DNA of 64,000 nt, taken from Roseovarius sp. MMSF_3359 (GTDB lineage Bacteria > Pseudomonadota > Alphaproteobacteria > Rhodobacterales > Rhodobacteraceae). The notes beneath the pieces were generated by a model. The model had not been told where the DNA came from. It saw only the letters and a program-made list of their open reading frames with translations, and did not search any database. This document shows positions 1 to 7,464 of this stretch, in pieces; position 1 is the stretch's first letter; each line of letters starts with the position of its first letter. The DNA lies in the NCBI RefSeq assembly GCF_030733385.1, contig NZ_JASHJC010000015.1, positions 47,049-111,048 of the forward strand, in the 5' to 3' direction. The position numbers were made by a program, and so were the translations under genes.

Positions 1-942
1 CCCGATGGGCGAGCCGTTGGCGATATTGCCGCCGATGGTCCCCATGTTGCGCACCTGCCATCCGGCGATGCGGTCCCAGTATTCGGTCAGATGCGGAAAA
101 TGCGCGGCAATCAACGGAGCGAACTCGGAATAGGTCACACCAGCGCCGATGGTGATATCCGTTTCGGTCACGTCGATGGATTTCAGCCCGTCCAGATGAC
201 CGATAAAGATCGCAGGTCCGATGGGGCGCAGGAACTTGGTGACCCAAAGCCCCACATCGGTGGCCCCGGCCACGATCGTGGCGTCGGGATGGTCCAGGAG
301 CGCCTGCGCAAAATCATCGACATCCGCGGGCAGGATCGCCTGGTCATCCGCGGGGCCGGTGATGACCCGTCGGCCATCCCGCAACGATTTCAAATGCTTG
401 GTATTAGTTTCCCGCTCTCGCGACAGGTAATCCGCCGATGGTGTCCCGTGGCGGCCTACCGCCAGAGCGGCGGCAATGATCGGCTCATACCCTGTGCACC
501 GGCAGAGATTGCCCTGAAGCGCCGTTTCGACCTGCGCGACCGTCGGCTCGGGCTGTGCCATCCAGAGCGCGTAGAGCGCCATGACAAAGCCCGGTGTGCA
601 GAAGCCGCATTGGCTGCCGTGATGCTCGACCATCGCCCGCTGCACCGGATGCAAACGACCGTCAGGACCCGAAAGATGCTCGATGGTGACGACATGACAG
701 CCATCCAGCGAGGCCAGGAACCGGATGCAGGCATTCACGATTTCATAGCGCAGCGCCCCGTCATGCAGCCGCCCCACCAGAACCGTGCAGGCGCCGCAAT
801 CACCCTCGGCGCAGCCCTCCTTTGTCCCGGTCAGGCGCTGCTCCAGCCGGAGAAAATCCAGCAAGGTCTGCGATGCGCCAACATCCGGCACGGCAACCTC
901 CCGGTCATTGAGGACTAATCGGATCTCCCGGCGCGGTTCCAT
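1..942 (-). CDS. xdhA: Xanthine dehydrogenase small subunit, 5' part (partial)
   Basis: Small subunit of molybdenum xanthine dehydrogenase, which carries two 2Fe-2S clusters and FAD and passes electrons from hypoxanthine or xanthine oxidation to NAD. Only the first 314 residues lie in the window; the gene runs off the left edge with the frame still open. Visible are the plant-type ferredoxin cluster (GCAEGDCGACTVL, Cys44/49/52), the second cluster (SQCGFCTPGF and NLCRCTGYEP) and the start of the FAD domain (VAGATDVGLWV, then NMGTIGGNIANGSP at the edge). The ATG at 942 has a strong AGGAGG ribosome site. A LysR regulator is transcribed divergently. The large subunit xdhB would be expected just outside the window. 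Confidence 0.93.
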   Translation of the reverse strand, partial: MEPRREIRLVLNDREVAVPDVGASQTLLDFLRLEQRLTGTKEGCAEGDCGACTVLVGRLHDGALRYEIVNACIRFLASLDGCHVVTIEHLSGPDGRLHPVQRAMVEHHGSQCGFCTPGFVMALYALWMAQPEPTVAQVETALQGNLCRCTGYEPIIAAALAVGRHGTPSADYLSRERETNTKHLKSLRDGRRVITGPADDQAILPADVDDFAQALLDHPDATIVAGATDVGLWVTKFLRPIGPAIFIGHLDGLKSIDVTETDITIGAGVTYSEFAPLIAAHFPHLTEYWDRIAGWQVRNMGTIGGNIANGSPIG

Positions 943-1106
943 CCCGGCCCCTCCTGCGTGTGCGATACAGGAGACAGAATACCGCAATTAACTATCAATG
1001 AATACGCTTGGTGTCGGTAAATACTTTCTACGAAATGTTGAAAATAAGGCGTGATTTGTGCTTGAATACAAGCGAGGTCGAGAACAGGAGTTCAAGGGGG
1101 AGAAAC
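943..1106. promoter_or_regulatory. Divergent promoter region xdhA / LysR
   Basis: Spacer between the xdhA start and the LysR-type regulator, reading away on both sides. It holds an imperfect dyad at 987-1003 (ATT-N11-AAT), the T-N11-A form typical of LysR binding sites. The site itself is a by-eye call; no clear -35/-10 pair could be fixed. Confidence 0.35.
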
Positions 1107-2015
1107 ATGGCCTATGTCGAAAGCCTCCGCGTGTTTACGCGCGTTCTGGAGCTGGGCAGTATCACCTCCGGCGGGCGGGACCTTCGGTTGACCCCCGCGG
1201 TGGCCAGCAAACGCATCAAGGAGTTGGAAAAACGCCTTGGGGTGCGGCTTTTCAACCGTACCACGCGATCCATCACGCCCACCGAAGTCGGCCGGGTTTT
1301 CTATGACGAAGCCAAGAAAGTGCTTGAGACGCTTGATGATGCGGAGGCGGCGGTTGCCAATTATTCCGACCGGCCCCGGGGGGTGATCCGCGTCACGGCC
1401 CCGCTCAGCGTTGGACGGCGCATCATCGCGCCCCTGGTGCCGCGCTTCGTCGAGGCTTTCCCCGACACGCAGGTGCAGATGCGCCTGTCGGACCGGGCGG
1501 TGGACCTTCTGAACGAGCGGTTGGACGTGGCGTTTTTCGTGGGCACGCCGAAGGATTCGAACCTCAAGCTCAGGAAATTCGTGGAATGTGACCGGGTTCT
1601 CTGCGCCGCGCCGGAATATCTCTCACGGGCCGGAGTGCCTGGGTCACCCGATGACCTCTTGAGCCCGTCGCAGAACTGCCTGCTGCTACGCTACCCGCGC
1701 TCGCCCGAGTATTTCTGGGTGCTGAAAACCGCGGACGGTACGCGAAAACTGAATGTCGCGGGCAGGTTTGACGCCGACGACTCGGATGTGCTGACCGAAT
1801 GGGCGCTTGGGGGGCATGGCATCGTGAACAAGCCCCGGTTCGACGTGGCCCACCACCTCCGCGCGGGTCGGTTGGTCGAAGTTCTGCCGGGGTCGCCACC
1901 GGTGCCGTCGATGTTCGGCTGCCTCTATCCGCACCGCAAACTGCAAGACCCCAAGATCCGCCATTTCGTCGATTTCATGGCCACGGAAAGCCGCAAATTG
2001 CTGGATACCGCCTAG
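1107..2015 (+). CDS. LysR-family transcriptional regulator
   Basis: 302-aa LysR-type regulator. Residues 1-60 form the winged helix-turn-helix (LRLTPAVASKRIKELEKRLG, then FNRTTRSITPTE) and the rest is the two-lobed effector domain starting near IRVTAPLSVG. The frame is open further upstream to 1008, but the ATG at 1107 gives the family's usual N-terminus and follows AAGGGGG, so it was preferred. It is divergent from xdhA, so control of purine oxidation is the simplest guess; control of the neighbouring bhc genes is less likely because they have bhcR. Its last bases overlap the convergent bhcD stop. Effector unknown. Confidence 0.88.
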   Translation: MAYVESLRVFTRVLELGSITSGGRDLRLTPAVASKRIKELEKRLGVRLFNRTTRSITPTEVGRVFYDEAKKVLETLDDAEAAVANYSDRPRGVIRVTAPLSVGRRIIAPLVPRFVEAFPDTQVQMRLSDRAVDLLNERLDVAFFVGTPKDSNLKLRKFVECDRVLCAAPEYLSRAGVPGSPDDLLSPSQNCLLLRYPRSPEYFWVLKTADGTRKLNVAGRFDADDSDVLTEWALGGHGIVNKPRFDVAHHLRAGRLVEVLPGSPPVPSMFGCLYPHRKLQDPKIRHFVDFMATESRKLLDTA

Positions 2016-2977
2016 AAATCGACCTCGATGGCGATCCCCTGCTCGACCGCGCGTTTCACAACCGCATCGGCCACGGCCAGGTCCTGCAAGCCCACGCCGG
2101 TGCCGTCAAAAAGCGTGATTTCATCGTCCGACCCGCGCCCCGGATGGGTGCCGTTGATCACCGCGCCGATCTCATTGATCTGGCCTTCGGATATCAATCC
2201 GGCGGCAATGGCGTGCTGGCATTCGCCGATGCTGATGGACTGCGCGACCTCGTCGGTGAAGACCGTCGCGCGCGCAACCAGCGCCGCCTCGACCTCCTGC
2301 TTGCCCTTGGTGTCGGTGCCCATGCAGGCGATATGCGTGCCACCTGTGACATGCGCATCCATTAAGATCGGATCAAAGCTCGACGTGATCGAGATAATGA
2401 CATCGGCTTCTGCGCCCAGCCGGTCCAATTCGACCCGCTCAAACGGCAATCCGGCCTCTGTTGCCACCTCTTCCAGACGGCTCAACATTTCGGGGTGGTA
2501 GTTCCAGCCGATCACCTTTTCGAAGTTGCGCTGCTCAAGCGCCGCGCGCAATTGGAAGGCCGATTGATGGCCCGCGCCGATCATGCCGATCACCCGCGAC
2601 GTTTGCGGCGCCAAATGCGCGATCGACACCGAAGACGCCGCCGCAGTCCTGAGCGCGGTCAGCAGGTTGCCGCCCACAACCGCCCGGCATTTGCCGGTAT
2701 CGGCATCAAAAAGAAACACGGTGGACTGGTGATTGGTCAGGCTCTTGGCCTCATTCCCGGGCCAGTAGCCGCCTGATTTCAAACCCAAATTCAGCGCATC
2801 GCGGTCAAACCCGGATTTGAACCCGTAAAGCGCCTCGGCATGGCCAATGGCCTCGCGGATCACCGGGAAGTTATAAGCCGAGCGTTTCGACATGGACGCA
2901 AAAACCTGCTCGACCGCATCGAAACTGTCCTTGCGTGTGACCAGATCGGCAATGGCGCTTTCGGGGACGATATACAT
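2012..2977 (-). CDS. bhcD: Iminosuccinate reductase (beta-hydroxyaspartate cycle)
   Basis: Ornithine cyclodeaminase/mu-crystallin family protein of 321 aa. In the beta-hydroxyaspartate cycle it reduces iminosuccinate to aspartate with NAD(P)H, closing the cycle. A Rossmann motif is visible (GMIGAGHQSAFQLRA), along with the family core LTALRTAAASS. The assignment as BhcD rather than another family member rests on position as the last gene of a bhcABCD set. The start was taken at the ATG at 2977, behind AGAGGTGAAC; an open frame reaches 3013 but crosses the hairpin at 2994-3019. That hairpin separates it from bhcC. Confidence 0.92.
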   Translation of the reverse strand: MYIVPESAIADLVTRKDSFDAVEQVFASMSKRSAYNFPVIREAIGHAEALYGFKSGFDRDALNLGLKSGGYWPGNEAKSLTNHQSTVFLFDADTGKCRAVVGGNLLTALRTAAASSVSIAHLAPQTSRVIGMIGAGHQSAFQLRAALEQRNFEKVIGWNYHPEMLSRLEEVATEAGLPFERVELDRLGAEADVIISITSSFDPILMDAHVTGGTHIACMGTDTKGKQEVEAALVARATVFTDEVAQSISIGECQHAIAAGLISEGQINEIGAVINGTHPGRGSDDEITLFDGTGVGLQDLAVADAVVKRAVEQGIAIEVDF

Positions 2978-2993
2978 GTTCACCTCTATCGGG

Positions 2994-3019
2994 AAAAAAG
3001 CGGCGGGGCGCACCCCGCC
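2994..3019 (-). terminator. Terminator-like hairpin between bhcC and bhcD
   Basis: On the minus strand a perfect 7-bp GC-only stem (GGCGGGG/CCCCGCC, four-base loop) is followed after two bases by six Ts. It has the form of an intrinsic terminator, yet sits inside the bhc operon, only about 10 bases before the bhcD ribosome site. It may attenuate bhcD or protect the upstream mRNA 3' end. Confidence 0.7.
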
Positions 3020-3034
3020 AGTCTCAGGAAGAAA

Positions 3035-4198
3035 TCAATAGGCCTTGCCACGGGCCGAGATCGGCCAGAGGGTTTCGACCTTGCCGTCGCGCACGCCCAC
3101 ATACCAGTCATGCACGTTGCAGGTCGGGTCGCAGTGGCCGGGGACGAGGTGTAGCTTGTCATTGACCTTGAGCACGCCCGCGGGGTCCGCGACCACCCCA
3201 TGTTCATCCGAGCATTTCAGGTATTCGACGTCGTCGCGGCCATGGATCGTGGGCAACCCGCTATCAACCGATTGCGCCTTGAGCCCGGCATCGACGATGG
3301 CCTTGTCGGCTTTCGAATGGCTCATCACCGTGGTCAGGATAAAGAGCGCGTTTTCCCATTCCCCCTCGTCGATCCGGTTGCCCTTCTCATCGAGAATACG
3401 GCCGTAATCGGCATCCATGAAAGCGTAAGAGCCACATTGAAGCTCGTTGTAAACACCTGAATTTCCTTCGAAATAATAAGAACCAGTGCCACCGCCACCG
3501 ACGATATCACACTCAAGCCTCCGCGCCTTGAGCGCATCCACAGCCGCGCGCACCTGGGCGATGGCGATGTCGAGCTTGGCCTTGCGGTCCTCATAGCTGT
3601 CGAGATGTTGCATCGCGCCCTGGTAGGCCTGGATGCCTGCGAATTTGAGGCCTTCTGCCGCGTCGATCAGCCCCGCGATCTCAACGACCGCCTCCGTGGT
3701 CGTCACGCCGCAACGTCCCGCGCCGCAGTCGATTTCGACCAGGCATTCAATCTCGGTCCCGTGCTTTTGCGCGGCCGCCGACAGGTGGGCCACATTGGCC
3801 GGATCATCAACGCAGACAAGCGTCCGCGCGCCCAGCTTCGGCAACCGCGCCAGACGGTCGATCTTGAGCGGGTCGGTCACCTGGTTCGAGACCAGCACAT
3901 CCTTGATGCCGCCCCGGGCAAACACCTCGGCCTCGGACACTTTCTGACAGCAGACGCCGCAGCTTCCGCCAAGCCGTTCCTGCAACAGGGCCACATCGAC
4001 CGATTTATGCATCTTGCCATGCACCCTGTGGCGCATCCCATGCGCCTTGGCCCAATCGCCCATCTTCCGGATATTCCGCTCCAGCGCGTCAAGATCAAGG
4101 ACCAGCGCCGGCGTCTGAATATCCGCGGCGTCCATGCCCGGCAGCGCGGGGACATCAAAGCCCACCTCGAGTTTGGAGATATCGGTTTGTGCGTTCAT
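3035..4198 (-). CDS. bhcC: Beta-hydroxyaspartate aldolase
   Basis: 387-aa PLP enzyme of the D-threonine aldolase/alanine racemase N-terminal family. In the cycle it condenses glyoxylate and glycine into erythro-beta-hydroxyaspartate. The barrel starts at TPALVLDLDALERNI and the likely PLP lysine is Lys62 in HRVHGKMHK. A C-terminal metal-site segment (GHCDPTCNVHDWYV) fits the divalent-cation requirement of this family. It lies 19 bases after bhcB with an AGGAGG-like ribosome site in the gap. D-threonine or D-serine aldolase would be the call without this context. Confidence 0.92.
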   Translation of the reverse strand: MNAQTDISKLEVGFDVPALPGMDAADIQTPALVLDLDALERNIRKMGDWAKAHGMRHRVHGKMHKSVDVALLQERLGGSCGVCCQKVSEAEVFARGGIKDVLVSNQVTDPLKIDRLARLPKLGARTLVCVDDPANVAHLSAAAQKHGTEIECLVEIDCGAGRCGVTTTEAVVEIAGLIDAAEGLKFAGIQAYQGAMQHLDSYEDRKAKLDIAIAQVRAAVDALKARRLECDIVGGGGTGSYYFEGNSGVYNELQCGSYAFMDADYGRILDEKGNRIDEGEWENALFILTTVMSHSKADKAIVDAGLKAQSVDSGLPTIHGRDDVEYLKCSDEHGVVADPAGVLKVNDKLHLVPGHCDPTCNVHDWYVGVRDGKVETLWPISARGKAY

Positions 4199-4217
4199 CT
4201 GTTTGTCCTCCTGCGGC

Positions 4218-5171
4218 TCAACTGTTCATCCATGGCAGCCGGTCGAGATCGACATTGCCGCCGGTTATCACCACGCCCACGCGCTTGCCCGCGAACATGC
4301 CCTTGTTCTTGAGAATGGTCGCCAGCGGCACCGCCGATGACGGCTCCATCACCACGCGCAGGTGTTTCCAGGTGAGTTTCATCGCCGCGATGATCTCGGG
4401 ATCGGACGCGGTCAAGATGTCGTGCACGTGGCGCGACACGAAATGCCAGGTCAGGTCCTTCAACGGCACCAGAAGCCCGTCGGCGATGGTCTTCGGCGCG
4501 TCATCGGCGATGATGTGGCCCGCCCTGAAACTGCGATACGCATCATCGGCCTGCTCCGGCTCCGCCGCGATGATTTTGGTCTCCGGCGCGGCGTGGGAAA
4601 GGGTGAGGCAGGTGCCCGAAATCATGCCGCCGCCGCCAATGGGCGCGATGACGTAATCCAACCCGTCCGCTTGCTCCATCAGTTCTTTCGCACAGGTCCC
4701 CTGACCCGCGATCACGCGCGGATCGTTATAGGGGTGTACGAAATTGCCACCGGTTTCCGCCTGCACCTGCGCGAATGTCTCCTCGCGGCTGGTGGTTGAC
4801 GGCTCGCATTCGGTGATCGTCCCCCCATAACGGCGCACGGTGTCTTTCTTGGCCTGAGGGGCGGTGCGGGGCATCACCACGTTGCACGGGATGCCACGCA
4901 ACATCGCCGCGTAGCTGAGGCAGGAGGCGTGATTGCCCGACGAATGCGTTGCCACGCCGTTGCGCGCCTGTGCATCGTCCAGCCCGAACACCGCGTTGGT
5001 CGCCCCGCGCACCTTGAAGGCGCCGGGTTCCTGAAAGTTCTCGCATTTGAAGAACAGCTCTGCGCCGGTCAGATCGTTGAGGTAATCCGAGGTCCGCACC
5101 GGTGTGTGCCGGATATGCGGCTTGATCCGCTCATGCGCGGCCAGCATGTCGTCATAGGTCGGGATATCCAT
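4218..5171 (-). CDS. bhcB: Beta-hydroxyaspartate dehydratase
   Basis: 317-aa fold-type II PLP enzyme related to threonine/serine dehydratases. It dehydrates beta-hydroxyaspartate to iminosuccinate. Lys53 in GAFKVRGATN is the Schiff-base lysine, SSGNHASCLSYAA the phosphate/substrate loop, and GGGGMISG the glycine-rich PLP phosphate loop. The frame also contains in-frame ATGs at 5189 and 5186 overlapping the bhcA stop. The ATG at 5171 (MDIPTYDDM) was preferred because AAGGA sits seven bases before it and it gives the usual family N-terminus. This is a single operon with bhcA and bhcC. Confidence 0.92.
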   Translation of the reverse strand: MDIPTYDDMLAAHERIKPHIRHTPVRTSDYLNDLTGAELFFKCENFQEPGAFKVRGATNAVFGLDDAQARNGVATHSSGNHASCLSYAAMLRGIPCNVVMPRTAPQAKKDTVRRYGGTITECEPSTTSREETFAQVQAETGGNFVHPYNDPRVIAGQGTCAKELMEQADGLDYVIAPIGGGGMISGTCLTLSHAAPETKIIAAEPEQADDAYRSFRAGHIIADDAPKTIADGLLVPLKDLTWHFVSRHVHDILTASDPEIIAAMKLTWKHLRVVMEPSSAVPLATILKNKGMFAGKRVGVVITGGNVDLDRLPWMNS

Positions 5172-5185
5172 CGGCATGTCCTTCA

Positions 5186-6376
5186 TCACGCCGCCGCCTG
5201 CATCGCTTGGGTGGTCGTCTGCCGATAATGATCCTGCGCCGCTGCAACGCCTGAGCCCAGTTCGATCCCGAGCCCGAGATCCACCATAACCATCTCGGCC
5301 GTCGCGATCCCCGAAAGCGCCAGTACATCGGTCAACTGCCCCAGATGGCCGATGCGGAACACCTTGCCCGCGACATCACCGAGGCCCACACCGAAGGCGG
5401 TGCCGTACTTCTGATCCGCGAGGGTCACGATATCGGTGGCGTTGAAGCCCTCCGGCGTGCGGATGGCACTGACCGTGTCGGAATACCATTCCGGGCGTTC
5501 GGCGCAGAGTTCAAGCCCCCAGGCGCGGGTTGCGGCACGTACCCCTTCAGCGATGCGGACGTGACGGGCGAAGACATTATCCAGCCCCTCGTCCAGCAGC
5601 ATTTCGGTTGCCAGTTTCAGCCCGTTCAGCAGGCCGACCGCGGGCGTGTAGGGATAGGCATTGGCGGCGTATCCCTTGGCCATGTCGCGAATGTCGAAAA
5701 ACGTGCGCGGCAAGCCTGCCGTCTCAACCGCGGCCATTGCGCGGGGCGAAAAGGCCACGATGGCAAGGCCCGCGGGCAGCATGAACCCCTTCTGACTGCC
5801 GGTGACGGCAATATCAACACCCCATTCGTCCATGCGGAAATCCATCGAGGCGATCGACGACACCCCATCGACAAAGAGAAGCGCGGGGTGGCCCGCCGCA
5901 TCCATCGCGCGACGGATCGCGGCAATGTCGGATTTGACGCCGGTTGCGGTCTCGTTATGGGTGGCCAGAACAACCTTGATCTTGTGCTCCTTGTCCGCCG
6001 TCAGGATCTCTTCATAGCGATCCGCCGGAATACCCTGCCCCCAGGGTGTCTCGACCACCTCCACGTTCAGGCCGTGACGCTGGCACATGTCGATCCAGCG
6101 GTGCGAAAACATCCCGTTGCGGGCGGCGAGCACCGTTTCGCCTGCGCTCAGCGTATTGGTCAGCGCCGTCTCCCACCCGCCGGTGCCGGTGGACGGAAAG
6201 ACGAAAATCTCAGCCGTTTTGCTTTTCAGGATCTTCTTCACGCCCGACAGCGCGGGGTGCAGGATCTCACCGAAAATCGGCGAGCGGTGATCGACCGTCG
6301 GCATATAGGTCGCCAGACGAAGTTCCTCGGGCATGTTGGTCGGGCCGGGGATGAAAACAGGGTTTTGGAAGCTCAT
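5186..6376 (-). CDS. bhcA: Aspartate-glyoxylate aminotransferase
   Basis: 396-aa class V aminotransferase, first gene of the bhc operon. It transfers the amino group of aspartate to glyoxylate, giving glycine and oxaloacetate, so the nitrogen is recycled through each turn. Markers are the N-terminal FIPGPTNMPEE, the PLP aspartate in LLFVDGVSSIAS and Lys196 in GSQKGFML. The ATG at 6376 follows a near-perfect AAGGAGGG. Alone it would be annotated serine-glyoxylate aminotransferase; the complete four-gene set plus an IclR gene supports the bhc role. Confidence 0.93.
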   Translation of the reverse strand: MSFQNPVFIPGPTNMPEELRLATYMPTVDHRSPIFGEILHPALSGVKKILKSKTAEIFVFPSTGTGGWETALTNTLSAGETVLAARNGMFSHRWIDMCQRHGLNVEVVETPWGQGIPADRYEEILTADKEHKIKVVLATHNETATGVKSDIAAIRRAMDAAGHPALLFVDGVSSIASMDFRMDEWGVDIAVTGSQKGFMLPAGLAIVAFSPRAMAAVETAGLPRTFFDIRDMAKGYAANAYPYTPAVGLLNGLKLATEMLLDEGLDNVFARHVRIAEGVRAATRAWGLELCAERPEWYSDTVSAIRTPEGFNATDIVTLADQKYGTAFGVGLGDVAGKVFRIGHLGQLTDVLALSGIATAEMVMVDLGLGIELGSGVAAAQDHYRQTTTQAMQAAA

Positions 6377-6562
6377 TTCGATGCCCTCCTTTTGGCGCGT
6401 TTCCAGAACCTTACGGGCAGGAGAGCAAGAAGGAAATTTTTTTGAAAAGGTTTTTCATTTTTTGGAATTATTCATTTTATTATTATTATTCATGTGTTTA
6501 TGTTTTTTCACTAGTCAAAATATATTTTCACAAATAGAAGAGAAGCGACGGGAGGACATCAA
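6377..6562. promoter_or_regulatory. AT-rich bhcA/bhcR control region
   Basis: 186-base spacer between the divergent bhcA and bhcR. From about 6435 to 6540 it is strikingly AT-rich for this genome, with long T runs and ATT/TTATTA tracts, so it should hold both promoters and the BhcR sites. A short dyad, GAAT-T-ATTC, lies near 6460; whether it is an operator cannot be said. BhcR is known to sense glyoxylate in the Paracoccus system. Confidence 0.6.
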
Positions 6563-7387
6563 ATGGCGCAACAACCGAGAAAGAAGGGCCGCCCCAAGGC
6601 GTTCTATGCAAAGCCCGAACAATCGACGATCCAGTCGCTGGACCGGGCCATTGACGTGCTGGATCTTCTGGCGGCCCATGCCGGGCTGACCCTCACCGAG
6701 ATTGCCAATGAGCTGGCGCAGTCACCGGCCACGATGCACCGGGTTCTCTCGACGCTCGAGGCGCGCGACATGGTCGAGATGGATGGACAGAGCCAGACCT
6801 GGCATATCGGGGCGGCCGCCTATCGCATCGGGTCGGCCTTCCTGCACCGCAGTGGTGTCGTCGAGCGCAGCCGCCCCGCCATGCGCCGACTGATGGAACA
6901 GACCGGAGAGACCTCGAACCTCGGCATCGAGATGAATGGCAATGTCATGTTCATCGGCCAGGTCGAGACCAACGAGACGATCCGCGCCTTCTTTCCGCCG
7001 GGAACGATTTCGCCCATGCATGCCTCGGGGATCGGCAAGGCGCTGCTGAGCCGCTACAGCGATGACCGGTTCGACCGGGTGGTCTCGGGCCGCGACCTGG
7101 AAGGCTTTACCGACAAGACGGTGACCGATCCCGAACGGCTCCGGGACGATCTGCGGCAAGCCCGCGATCGGGGCTGGGCCTTCGACGACGAGGAGAAGGC
7201 CACCGGGATGCGCTGCGTGGCAGCACCCATCCTCAACACCTATGGCGAGGCGATTGCCGGGATCTCGGTCTCGGGGCCAACCAGCCGGATGCCGCAGGAG
7301 CGGATCGAAGAGATCGCCGCCCTGGTCGCCGCCGCCGCGCGCGAGGTATCACGCGGTCTTGGCGCCCCGCAGGGCGACAGCGACTGA
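6563..7387 (+). CDS. bhcR: IclR-family regulator of the bhc genes
   Basis: 274-aa IclR-type regulator. A basic N-terminal tail (KKGRPKAFYAK) precedes the winged helix (SLDRAIDVLDLL through SPATMHRVLSTLEARDMVE, residues about 30-80). The ligand domain ends in the usual MRCVAAPILNTYGEAIAGISVSGP. The ATG follows GGGAGGACATCAA. It is transcribed away from bhcA with the AT-rich spacer between them, the arrangement described for BhcR, which answers to glyoxylate. The identity is by context and family; the ligand is inferred from the characterised homologue. Confidence 0.9.
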   Translation: MAQQPRKKGRPKAFYAKPEQSTIQSLDRAIDVLDLLAAHAGLTLTEIANELAQSPATMHRVLSTLEARDMVEMDGQSQTWHIGAAAYRIGSAFLHRSGVVERSRPAMRRLMEQTGETSNLGIEMNGNVMFIGQVETNETIRAFFPPGTISPMHASGIGKALLSRYSDDRFDRVVSGRDLEGFTDKTVTDPERLRDDLRQARDRGWAFDDEEKATGMRCVAAPILNTYGEAIAGISVSGPTSRMPQERIEEIAALVAAAAREVSRGLGAPQGDSD

Positions 7388-7464
7388 TCGCCGTTAGGCC
7401 AAAGGCGCCGGGGGCCTGAAGCGTTTCAACAAGATCTGAGGTCTCGCGGTTTTCCCGACGCCGT

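Noticed and set aside
91..918. A 275-codon plus-strand frame at the left edge
   Set aside because: The minus strand reads a clean xdhA with both iron-sulfur motifs through the same bases.
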